A DNA stretch of 37,503 nucleotides from positions 1 to 37,503 of the forward strand of contig DFCM01000026.1 of assembly GCA_002366995.1 (NCBI GenBank), given 5' to 3'. Both the position numbers and the translations under genes were made by a program. Of this stretch, positions 8,799-17,779 are shown piece after piece. The notes beneath the pieces were generated by a model. That model ran no database searches, was not told the origin of the DNA, and saw only the letters and a program-made list of their open reading frames with translations. Position 1 is the stretch's first letter. Every line of letters begins with the position of its first letter. The stretch is from a bacterium UBP3_UBA3054. Lineage in GTDB: Bacteria; Auribacterota; UBA3054.

Positions 8799-10262
8799 TC
8801 AGGCTTCGATGTTAGTTAAGCTCTCGATGGCGTAGTCCACTCTCTTCAGGACTTTCTCTTTGCCAAGCGCGAAGAGCGTCTCGAACATTCCGGGACTGCA
8901 GGAGCGGCCGGTCACGGCGACTCTCAAGGGCTGCAGGACTTTCTTGGGGGAAAGCTCAGATTTCGCCATGAAAGCGTGGATGGCCTGGTCAAGGGATTCG
9001 ACGGTGAAGTCGCTGCTTTCCAATACGGGGCGCAAAGCGGACAAGTTTTCCTTGACGCCTTCCTTTTTCAGGATCTTCCTGACGTCCGCTTCGTTGTAAT
9101 CGATCTCGTCCTTCAAAAAGTAGGAGATCATGTCGACAACGTCCGTTAAAAGGACAAGGCGGGGCTGAAGGAGGCTCATAATGTAGTGCAGGGAGCTTTT
9201 GTCCTGATCTTCCTTGACGAGTCCGGCGCCGACGAGATAGGGCCAGCAGCGCTCGGTGAGATCCTCCACGGTGAGTTTCCTGATGTATTCGCCGTTCATC
9301 CAGTTCAGCTTCTCGACATGGAACTGGGCGCCGGCCTTGTTGATGTGCTCTAAGCTGAAGGCTTTTATCATCTCGTCCACGGTGACGATCTCCTGGTCCT
9401 CGGAATAAGCCCAGCCCAAGAGCGCCAGGAAATTCACGAGGGCTTCTGGCAGGTAGCCTTTTTCCTTGTACTGGAAGACCGAGACGTCGCCGTCCCTTTT
9501 GGAGAGCTTGCCGCCGCCGCCCGGCTTCAAGATTACAGGAAGGTGCGCGAAGGTGGGGGGAGTCCAGCCGAAGGAGTTGTAAAGGCAGATGTGTTTCGGC
9601 GTGGAAGAGATCCACTCGTCGCCGCGCATGACGTGCGTGATGCCCATTAAGTGGTCGTCCACGATGTTGGCGAGGTGGTAGGTCGGGTATCCGTCGGCCT
9701 TCAGGATAATGAAGTCGGTCTGCTGGTCGTTCTGGTAGGTCACTTCGCCGCGGATGGCGTCGGTAAAGGAAGTCGTTCCTTCCTTAGGCATTTTGAAGCG
9801 CACGGTCGGGACGCGGCCTTCCGCTTCGTATTTCGCGATCTGTTCCGGTGTGAGCCTTGAGCAGCGGCCGTCGTAGCCCTGGACGGAAAGGCCTTTCTCT
9901 TTGGCTTCCTCTCTTTGGGCCGCGAGCTCTTCCTCGCTGCAGTAGCACTTGTAGGCGTGCCCTTTTGCCAAAAGCTCGTCGACGTATTTCTTGTAGATGT
10001 CAAGCCGCTCTGACTGGAAGTAGGGGCCGCAGTCGCCGCCTTTCATGACGCCTTCGTCCCACGTCAGGCCGAGCCACTGCAGGCTCTTCGTGATGTCTTC
10101 AAGAGCCTCCGCCTGGAAGCGGGCCCTGTCGGTGTCTTCGATCCTTAAGAGAAAATCGCCGCCCGTTCTGCGGGCGAACAGATAATTGAAAAGCGCCGTG
10201 CGGGCGCCTCCAAGATGTAACATGCCAGTGGGACTGGGCGCGAAACGCACTCGGGATTTCAT
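8799..10262 (-). CDS. gltX: Glutamyl-tRNA synthetase
   Basis: A class I aminoacyl-tRNA synthetase of 487 residues that charges tRNA-Glu (or tRNA-Glu/Gln if non-discriminating; this cannot be told here). The HIGH motif is HLGG (16-19) in the context PSPTGMLHLGGARTALFNYL, and KMSKS is KLSKR (252-256). A zinc site of the C-x-C...Y-x3-C type is present (C106, C108, Y130, C134). The C-terminal anticodon-binding helical domain is complete. It starts 1 nt after argC. Confidence 0.97.
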   Translation of the reverse strand: MKSRVRFAPSPTGMLHLGGARTALFNYLFARRTGGDFLLRIEDTDRARFQAEALEDITKSLQWLGLTWDEGVMKGGDCGPYFQSERLDIYKKYVDELLAKGHAYKCYCSEEELAAQREEAKEKGLSVQGYDGRCSRLTPEQIAKYEAEGRVPTVRFKMPKEGTTSFTDAIRGEVTYQNDQQTDFIILKADGYPTYHLANIVDDHLMGITHVMRGDEWISSTPKHICLYNSFGWTPPTFAHLPVILKPGGGGKLSKRDGDVSVFQYKEKGYLPEALVNFLALLGWAYSEDQEIVTVDEMIKAFSLEHINKAGAQFHVEKLNWMNGEYIRKLTVEDLTERCWPYLVGAGLVKEDQDKSSLHYIMSLLQPRLVLLTDVVDMISYFLKDEIDYNEADVRKILKKEGVKENLSALRPVLESSDFTVESLDQAIHAFMAKSELSPKKVLQPLRVAVTGRSCSPGMFETLFALGKEKVLKRVDYAIESLTNIEA

Positions 10263-10263
10263 T

Positions 10264-11286
10264 TTAGATAAGGCCTTCCGTTTCGGGGAAACCGAACATG
10301 ATGTTAAAATTCTGCAGCGCGGCGCCGGAAGCGCCTTTCACCAAGTTGTCGAGAGCGCTGGTGATTATGACTCTCTTTTCGCCTGCGGTGAATGACATGT
10401 CGCAGAAATTGCTGTTGACGATGTGGCGAATCTCGACGGAAGTTCCGGGTTTCCTGAGGCGCATGAAGAACTCGTTTCCGTAGGCTTTTTCCCAGGAAGC
10501 CTGAACGTCGGAGGGGGAACGTCCGTCTTTTAGTTTCACGTAGATGGTGGAGAGGATGCCTCTTATGATGGGAAGGAGGTGAGGCGTAAAGGTCACGTTC
10601 ACGTTCTGCCCGGCGAACTTCGTGAGCTCCTGGTCTATTTCGGGAGTGTGCCGGTGGCTGAACATGCCGTAAGCTTTGAAAGATTCGGCCGATTCGCAGT
10701 AGTGGACCTGGGGCGTGAGCTTTTTGCCGGCGCCGCTGATGCCGCTCTTGGAATCGATTATTATGTCGTCGGTCTCTATGACGCCGTCCTTGAGAAGGGG
10801 AATGAGCGGAATAAGGGCGCTCGTCACGTAGCAGCCGGGGACGGCCACCACGGGAGCGTTCTTGATCTCGTCCCTGTACCATTCGCAGAGACCGTAGACC
10901 GCTTTCTTCAAATTTTCCTTGTCACAGTGCGCGACCTTGTACCATTTCTCATATACTTCGGTGTCGCGCAGCCTGTAATCGGCGGAGAAATCGATGACTC
11001 TGACGCCGCGGGCCAAAAATTCCTTGGCAATGGGCGCCGAGGCTCCGTGGGGCAGAGCCAGAAAAACCGCGTCCAGATCCTGGGAATAGAGAGTTTCCAC
11101 TCCCAGGACCGGCAGTTCGCATAAAGTTTTGAATTCCGGGAAAAGGTCCGGCATCGAGCAGTCTTCGGAGCTCGGCCCGTGGGCCAATCCGACGACTTCG
11201 ACACCGCTGTGGCGCAAGAGCCTCAGCAACAATTCCCGGCCGGTATAGCCGGAGGCGCCGCAGATAGCGGCTCTAATCTTCTTCAT
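10264..11286 (-). CDS. argC: N-acetyl-gamma-glutamyl-phosphate reductase
   Basis: ArgC catalyses the third step of arginine synthesis: NADPH reduction of N-acetylglutamyl phosphate to the semialdehyde. The 340-residue protein begins with the dinucleotide fold GASGYTGREL (10-19). The catalytic Cys is at 152 in VPGCYVTSA. Family motifs such as ALPHGAS (78-84) and DFSADYRL (99-106) are intact. No other arg genes are in the window, so the pathway is scattered or elsewhere. It sits 24 nt after the HU-like gene and directly before gltX. Confidence 0.96.
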   Translation of the reverse strand: MKKIRAAICGASGYTGRELLLRLLRHSGVEVVGLAHGPSSEDCSMPDLFPEFKTLCELPVLGVETLYSQDLDAVFLALPHGASAPIAKEFLARGVRVIDFSADYRLRDTEVYEKWYKVAHCDKENLKKAVYGLCEWYRDEIKNAPVVAVPGCYVTSALIPLIPLLKDGVIETDDIIIDSKSGISGAGKKLTPQVHYCESAESFKAYGMFSHRHTPEIDQELTKFAGQNVNVTFTPHLLPIIRGILSTIYVKLKDGRSPSDVQASWEKAYGNEFFMRLRKPGTSVEIRHIVNSNFCDMSFTAGEKRVIITSALDNLVKGASGAALQNFNIMFGFPETEGLI

Positions 11287-11310
11287 CTGAACCGAAGCGG
11301 TGGGTTTATA

Positions 11311-11601
11311 TTACTTCTTGACCTGCTTTTTCAAAATGACGCTGGCTTTGAAGACGGCGACTTTAGAGGCAGGGATCTGAATGGCTTTCTGAGGAGAGTT
11401 GGGGTTGCGGCCGACTCTGGGACGTCTCTCTTTGACAGAGAAGACGCCGAAACGGCGCAGCTCAAGGCGGTTGCCTTCTTCCAGATATTCGCAGATGGAG
11501 TCAAAGGTCTGCTGGATGACGGCTCTGACGACATCTTTGGGCTGGTTGGTCTTCTCTGACACTTTCGTGATCAGATTTTCTTTGGTGATGGTGTTTTTCA
11601 T
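11311..11601 (-). CDS. HU/IHF-family DNA-binding protein
   Basis: This 96-residue histone-like protein has the full family layout: N-terminal helices, the beta saddle (LELRRFGVFSVKERRPRVG), the arm tip RNP (70-72), and the C-terminal strand-helix ending in ILKKQVKK. The arm sequence GRNP..PQKAIQIPA is nearer IHF than classical HU, but a single-gene copy cannot be assigned. It bends or packages DNA as a dimer. The start is supported by AAGGAG 8 nt upstream. It is the first gene of the 11.6-kb minus run and has a strong promoter with a palindrome just downstream of it. Confidence 0.95.
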   Translation of the reverse strand: MKNTITKENLITKVSEKTNQPKDVVRAVIQQTFDSICEYLEEGNRLELRRFGVFSVKERRPRVGRNPNSPQKAIQIPASKVAVFKASVILKKQVKK

Positions 11602-11651
11602 TTTGATCTCCTTGTATCGGGTAAAACGATGTATAGTATAACGGTTAACAC

Positions 11652-11667
11652 GAATGAATTTTCATTC
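11652..11667. promoter_or_regulatory. Perfect 16-bp palindrome, candidate operator
   Basis: GAATGAA-TT-TTCATTC is a perfect inverted repeat located about +6 to +21 relative to the predicted start of the HU promoter and about 90 bp upstream of the TPR promoter. The position suits a repressor or an autoregulatory site. The binding protein is unknown. Confidence 0.5.
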
Positions 11668-11679
11668 ATTTAATAAGTG

Positions 11680-11708
11680 ATTCTACCTAAAAAGCCTCGC
11701 AATGTCAA
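11680..11708 (-). promoter_or_regulatory. Strong sigma70-type promoter of HU-like gene
   Basis: On the minus strand a consensus TTGACA (11703-11708) is followed by 17 nt and then TAGAAT (11680-11685). The predicted start is near 11673, leaving a leader of about 70 nt. It probably drives hup-argC-gltX-der and onward. A second, weaker TATACT (11635-11640) lies closer to the gene. Confidence 0.85.
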
Positions 11709-11756
11709 CGATTACGGCCTCTTAGGGCGCCGAAAGGGATTGCCGCGGGCCTTTTA

Positions 11757-11765
11757 TGCTAAAAT
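11757..11765 (+). promoter_or_regulatory. Extended -10 promoter, leaderless TPR gene
   Basis: CTTTTATGCTAAAAT: TGC at 11757-11759 and TAAAAT at 11760-11765. Only six bases separate the -10 from the ATG at 11772, so the transcript should start at or within a base or two of the start codon. A weak TTGCCG lies 14 nt upstream of the TG-element region. Confidence 0.7.
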
Positions 11766-11771
11766 AATTCC

Positions 11772-13316
11772 ATGCGTAATTATTTTCTCTTAGCTTTGCT
11801 TTTTTCCGCGCTTGCCCTTATGGCGAAAACGGATATCCCTCCCGAACTTTCGGAAAACGTTTACTCCAACGTCCGCCAGTGTTTGGAATACGCGCAGGTC
11901 AACGAGGAGTCGAAGATCTACGTCGAGGCGGTGAGAGGATATACCGGAGCGCTTTCAAGCCTTACGCCCCTGGCGGCCTCGCTTGCCAAGCAGAAGGAAA
12001 AGACGACTGCCGACCGGGAAAAGCTGTCTAAGCTGAACAAGCTTCTGAGCTCCTGGCGCCACAAACTGGAGGAACTGGAGACTCCGGCCCAGCTCGAGGC
12101 CTACGAGACCTTGAGGAGCGACTACAACTACCGCCTGCTTTATCTGAAAGAGGCTCTGAAGACTTCCTCGCCGATCATCATCCAGACGAATTTCTACAAT
12201 TGCTTCTCGGCTTACGGAAGAGTCCTGCGCCAGGGAGAGGTCGTGAAGCTCGAGCACAACGAGCCCGAAGCGATAGACCCGTATTACGGCCAAACGTCGA
12301 AGCGCTTGTCCGCCCTTATGAGCGAATTGGGCGAGGCCCACGGGTATCCCGAATCGGCCTGCCGCGCTCTCTCCTTCCTCGCTTCCGACACCAACCTCCA
12401 GCTCCAGGTGCAGTACATCACGAGCTGCCTGAAGGGGGCCGAGGGCGTTGACGCGGCTACCCTTGACGTCTGCTATTCCTCGCTTCTGACGGAACTGCCG
12501 CTTTGCTACACCTACTGGCAGGCCTGGGGAGACCTGAGGCTGAGGAGAGGGGACACCAACGGCGCCCTGAGAGTTTGGAAAAAAGCGTTGACTCGCTTCC
12601 CCAAGGATTTCGATCTCCGCTATCTTTTGTCCTACTATTCGCCCGAAACGGAGGAAGGTTCGAAGGAGGCCCTGGAATACCTGAAGGACTGCCTTGAGAT
12701 GACGAGCGGCAGCGCCGCCAGCCGGATCTGCATGATGATGGCCAAGCGCTACGTTACGCTCGGCAACTTCGGAGAAGCCTACGCCTCGAGCCAGGACGCC
12801 GCGAAGCTGGCCCGCCTCAGCAAGAGCCCGACCTCCGACAACGATTACCGCGAAGCGAGGCTTTTCGCTGCCAAATTGGCTTTGCGCTGCGATCTTCTCG
12901 ACGCCGCGCTCGAGAATTTGGATAAGCTGACCATAAACGACATCTACGACGCCGAGGTCGCGGAGAACCTCGCCCAGGTCAGGTACGCCATGTTCATGAA
13001 GAATCCGCTCGACAAGGAGCTTCTGCAGGACGCCCTCAAGGCTTTCGACAAACTTGCCTCCTTCCGCCCCGGCCAAAAGGGCATAGCGGCCGCCAAGGCG
13101 GTCATGTATTATTCAGCGGGCAACATGAAGGAAGCGAAAACCCAGGCCATAAAGGAGCTCTCCACTTCGCCCAACGACGCCTCGTCGCTGACGGTTCTGG
13201 GCTACGTCCTCCTCAATGAGGGCAACAAGTCCGAAGCGAAGGCCAGTTTCGAAGCGGCCTTAAGGTCCGATCCGACGCATCTGAAAGCCCAGGAGGGATT
13301 GCGGCTCTCCCAGTAG
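11772..13316 (+). CDS. Secreted TPR-repeat protein of unknown function
   Basis: This 514-residue protein has a short N-terminal signal peptide (about 1-18, ending near LALMAKT). The mature part is almost entirely helical. The C-terminal half contains recognisable tetratricopeptide units, e.g. near 245-280 (YWQAWGDLRLRRGDTNGAL), 330-350 (YVTLGNFGEAYASS) and the last three units at 430-510 (YSAGNMKEAKTQ; LLNEGNKSEAKAS). It would act as a protein-interaction scaffold in the periplasm or at the outer membrane. No catalytic motif is visible. It stands alone between the HU-like gene and purS, with a promoter predicted to give a leaderless mRNA. The alternative of a start further downstream would remove the signal peptide and is unlikely. 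Confidence 0.8.
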   Translation: MRNYFLLALLFSALALMAKTDIPPELSENVYSNVRQCLEYAQVNEESKIYVEAVRGYTGALSSLTPLAASLAKQKEKTTADREKLSKLNKLLSSWRHKLEELETPAQLEAYETLRSDYNYRLLYLKEALKTSSPIIIQTNFYNCFSAYGRVLRQGEVVKLEHNEPEAIDPYYGQTSKRLSALMSELGEAHGYPESACRALSFLASDTNLQLQVQYITSCLKGAEGVDAATLDVCYSSLLTELPLCYTYWQAWGDLRLRRGDTNGALRVWKKALTRFPKDFDLRYLLSYYSPETEEGSKEALEYLKDCLEMTSGSAASRICMMMAKRYVTLGNFGEAYASSQDAAKLARLSKSPTSDNDYREARLFAAKLALRCDLLDAALENLDKLTINDIYDAEVAENLAQVRYAMFMKNPLDKELLQDALKAFDKLASFRPGQKGIAAAKAVMYYSAGNMKEAKTQAIKELSTSPNDASSLTVLGYVLLNEGNKSEAKASFEAALRSDPTHLKAQEGLRLSQ

Positions 13317-13326
13317 GGGTCATTTT

Positions 13327-13335
13327 TGCTATCAT
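13327..13335 (+). promoter_or_regulatory. Extended -10 promoter of pur operon
   Basis: CATTTTTGCTATCAT: TGC at 13327-13329 and TATCAT at 13330-13335. The predicted start is near 13342, giving a leader of about 24 nt without a Shine-Dalgarno sequence. No clear PurR-type operator or purine riboswitch is visible in such a short leader. Confidence 0.6.
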
Positions 13336-13365
13336 TTAGTCATTAACCATCAAAACAATACAACC

Positions 13366-13608
13366 ATGAAAGCTAAGATCTACGTAACGCTTAAGCAGAG
13401 CGTTCTCGACCCGCAGGGAAAAACGGTGCAGAGAGCGTTGGAACAGATGAATTACAAGAACGTCGACTCCGTGCGCATCGGGCGCTTCCTTGAAGTGGAA
13501 CTGAACTGTGACGACGAGGCCAAGGCCGCCGCCCAGATAGAAGAGATGAGCAAGAAGCTCTTTGTGAATCCGAATATTGAGCAGTTCCGCTACGAACTGG
13601 AGAAATAA
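13366..13608 (+). CDS. purS: Phosphoribosylformylglycinamidine synthase subunit PurS
   Basis: This small subunit (80 residues) of the three-part FGAM synthase bridges PurQ and PurL and helps pass ammonia between them. The sequence matches the family: KAKIYVTLKQSVLDPQG at the start, then VRIGRFLEVEL and a C-terminal helix-strand ending NPNIEQFRYEL. It is first in a purS-purQ-purL operon, 5 nt before purQ. Confidence 0.95.
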   Translation: MKAKIYVTLKQSVLDPQGKTVQRALEQMNYKNVDSVRIGRFLEVELNCDDEAKAAAQIEEMSKKLFVNPNIEQFRYELEK

Positions 13609-13613
13609 GCTTT

Positions 13614-14321
13614 ATGAAAATCGGAATTGTAGTTTTCCCGGGCTCCAACTGCGACTATGACTGCCTGACTTCCTTCTCCCGCCTTGCCAAAGAGAACGGT
13701 CTTTCCGCCGAAGTCGGCTACGTCTGGCACAAGGAGAGCAACCCCGGAACTTTCGACGCCTACGTCCTGCCAGGCGGCTTCTCCTACGGCGACTATCTGC
13801 GCTGCGGCGCCATCGCCCGTTTCTCTCCCATCATGGAGGAAGTATCGGCCCACGCCAAGAAAGGCCGCCCCGTCATCGGCATCTGCAACGGCTTCCAGAT
13901 CCTCTGCGAGTCGGGACTCTTGCCCGGCGCCCTGTACATGAACCGCGACCTGAACTTCATCTGCGAGCACGTCTTCCTCAGGACCGAGCGCAACGACACG
14001 ATCTTCACCAGCCTCTGCAAGAGCAAGGAAGTCCTCAATATCCCCATCGCCCACGGCGAAGGCAACTATTACGCCGACGACGAGACGCTGAAAAAGCTCG
14101 AGGACGAGGAGCTGGTGGCTTTCCGCTACTGCACGGGCGACGGGCTCGTGACGCCGGAAGTGAACCCCAACGGCTCCCGCAACAACATCGCCGGCATTTT
14201 CAACAAAGAGCGCACGATCCTCGGCATGATGCCGCATCCGGAACGCGCCGCCGAACCTGGGCTCGGAAGCTCCGACGGCCAGAAGATCATCGTCAGTCTC
14301 TTAAAGAACATCGCGAAGTAA
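13614..14321 (+). CDS. purQ: FGAM synthase glutaminase subunit PurQ
   Basis: This class I glutamine amidotransferase of 235 residues supplies ammonia to PurL. The nucleophile elbow is GICNGFQIL with the catalytic Cys, near residue 88. The His-Glu dyad is in MMPHPERA near the C-terminus. PGGFSYGDYLRCG, the oxyanion region of PurQ, is intact. It lies between purS and purL with short gaps (5 and 12 nt). Confidence 0.96.
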   Translation: MKIGIVVFPGSNCDYDCLTSFSRLAKENGLSAEVGYVWHKESNPGTFDAYVLPGGFSYGDYLRCGAIARFSPIMEEVSAHAKKGRPVIGICNGFQILCESGLLPGALYMNRDLNFICEHVFLRTERNDTIFTSLCKSKEVLNIPIAHGEGNYYADDETLKKLEDEELVAFRYCTGDGLVTPEVNPNGSRNNIAGIFNKERTILGMMPHPERAAEPGLGSSDGQKIIVSLLKNIAK

Positions 14322-14333
14322 AAGGAAAAATAT

Positions 14334-16628
<2,295 letters not shown>

Positions 16629-16639
16629 AGATAGGCTTC

Positions 16640-16668
16640 TTGACTTGAAAAGGGACGTCTAGTATAAT
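16640..16668 (+). promoter_or_regulatory. Near-consensus sigma70-type promoter
   Basis: TTGACT (16640-16645), a 17-nt spacer and TATAAT (16663-16668). The predicted start is near 16675, with an AT-rich leader of about 55 nt that ends in GGAGCAAGAA before the ATG at 16731. This is among the strongest-looking promoters in the window and suggests that the envelope proteins downstream are abundant. Confidence 0.88.
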
Positions 16669-16730
16669 CTATACGATAATCCAAAACTGAAAACAAAAAT
16701 AATAAATATCCATAACCATCGGAGCAAGAA

Positions 16731-17552
16731 ATGAAAGTAGTAGCAACTTTAGTGGCGATCATCGCGATCCTGGCCGCGGCCTTTTTCGGCTATAAGTGGT
16801 TCCAGACTCAGGACGAACTGAAGAACACCCAGGCTAAGCTGACCAAGTGCCAGCAGGAAGTTACCGAAGCCAAGGCTGCCAAGGAAGCCGCCGAACAGCA
16901 GACCGCTGACATTCAGGCCAAACTGACGGCTTTAGAGACCGCCAAGAAAGAAGTTGAGACCCAGCTTGACGCTTTGAAGGCCAAGTACGAAGAACTGACC
17001 GCCAACCTCGGTTCCGAAGAAGGCGGCGAAGACGCCCTCAACGCCCTGCAGACGACCATCAGCGACCTGAAAGCCCAGGTCGAACAGAAGGAGAACGAGC
17101 TGAAGGAAGCCCAGAACGCCGCTGAATCTCTGAAGGCCACGATCGAAGCCAACGAGAAAACGATCGACGGCTTGAAGAAAGACGTGACGGCCGCCAAGGA
17201 AGCTCAGGAAGCCGCTGAAAAGCAGGCCAACAGCTTCAAGATGAACCTGCTTGAGCACGGCCTCTCCCTCGAGGAAGATCCGGTCTTCGCCGGTGAGATC
17301 CTGGAAGTCAACCCCGCCGGTCCCGACTATCCCGCCTCCTACATTCTCTCCGTCGGCAAAGCCGCCGGACTGCCCGTCGGTCAGGAACTGAAAGTGACCC
17401 GCGGCACCACCTACATCGGCACCCTGAAAGTCGTCCGCATCTATGACGACCAGGAGAACCTCTGCGGCGCCGAAAGCAAAGATCTCGTCGTTGGCCAGAT
17501 CCCCCAGAAGGGCGACAAGGTCAACAACGAAGTCGGCATCAAGAACGAGTAA
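16731..17552 (+). CDS. Membrane-anchored coiled-coil protein with C-terminal beta domain
   Basis: This 273-residue protein has one N-terminal membrane segment (about 4-20) followed by a long Ala/Glu/Lys/Gln heptad coiled coil (about 25-180). The C-terminal domain (about 185-273) is beta-rich: GEILEVNPAGPDY, YILSVGKAAGLPVGQEL, YIGTLKVVRIYDDQ and GQIPQKGDKV. Its layout of an SVG..GL..G..L.V.RG pattern recalls small barrel domains of envelope proteins such as MreC. The N-terminus is probably an uncleaved anchor with the coil in the periplasm. The stop codon overlaps the start of a 54-residue lipoprotein gene. Function unknown; a cell-wall or outer-membrane spacer is an inference. Confidence 0.8.
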   Translation: MKVVATLVAIIAILAAAFFGYKWFQTQDELKNTQAKLTKCQQEVTEAKAAKEAAEQQTADIQAKLTALETAKKEVETQLDALKAKYEELTANLGSEEGGEDALNALQTTISDLKAQVEQKENELKEAQNAAESLKATIEANEKTIDGLKKDVTAAKEAQEAAEKQANSFKMNLLEHGLSLEEDPVFAGEILEVNPAGPDYPASYILSVGKAAGLPVGQELKVTRGTTYIGTLKVVRIYDDQENLCGAESKDLVVGQIPQKGDKVNNEVGIKNE

Positions 17553-17716
17553 TGCCAAGATTCCTCCTCGTCCTCTTGTTAGCGGCCACAGCCTTTGCCA
17601 TCGCAGGATGCGAAGCGCTTGATCCCCGCAACGCGGAAGACGACAGCGCGATCCCCTGGAACCAGCCCAGGCGCGAGGAGAAGGAGCTGGACCTCAATCC
17701 CACCTTCAACTGGTGA
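17552..17716 (+). CDS. Small lipoprotein, 54 residues
   Basis: This short gene starts at the A of the upstream stop codon (TAATG). The product has a hydrophobic signal segment (residues 4-19) ending in a lipobox AIAGC with the lipidated Cys at 20. The mature part is only 35 residues, acidic and Pro/Trp-containing (DDSAIPWNQP, ending NPTFNW). Codon use resembles the neighbours, and a strong terminator begins 6 nt after the stop codon. These features support a real gene. The mature peptide could tether the coiled-coil partner to a membrane; this is inference. Confidence 0.8.
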   Translation: MPRFLLVLLLAATAFAIAGCEALDPRNAEDDSAIPWNQPRREEKELDLNPTFNW

Positions 17717-17721
17717 AAAAA

Positions 17722-17748
17722 GGAGCGGCGAAAAGCCGCTCCTTTTTT
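17722..17748 (+). terminator. Rho-independent terminator
   Basis: GGAGCGGC (17722-17729), a 5-nt A-rich loop and GCCGCTCC (17735-17742) form a perfect 8-bp GC-rich stem, followed by TTTTTT. It ends the coiled-coil/lipoprotein unit just before the ftsK promoter. Confidence 0.95.
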
Positions 17749-17763
17749 ATATATCGGATTTTT

Positions 17764-17772
17764 TGCTAAAAT
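17764..17772 (+). promoter_or_regulatory. Extended -10 promoter, leaderless ftsK
   Basis: GGATTTTTTGCTAAAAT: TGC at 17764-17766 and TAAAAT at 17767-17772. The ftsK ATG begins at 17780, seven bases after the -10, so transcription should start at the start codon. The T-rich stretch upstream is partly the tail of the preceding terminator. Confidence 0.75.
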
Positions 17773-17779
17773 ATCATAT

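Noticed and set aside
7455..8819. A long open frame of 454 codons on the plus strand opposite der
   Set aside because: It mirrors the codon structure of der, shows no domain, and its composition (rich in Gly, Val, Asp, Phe, Arg) is typical of an antisense shadow in a G+C-rich third-position gene.
13336..13365. Purine riboswitch before purS
   Set aside because: The predicted leader is only about 24 nt and has no pairing potential; too short for any known purine or PRPP riboswitch.
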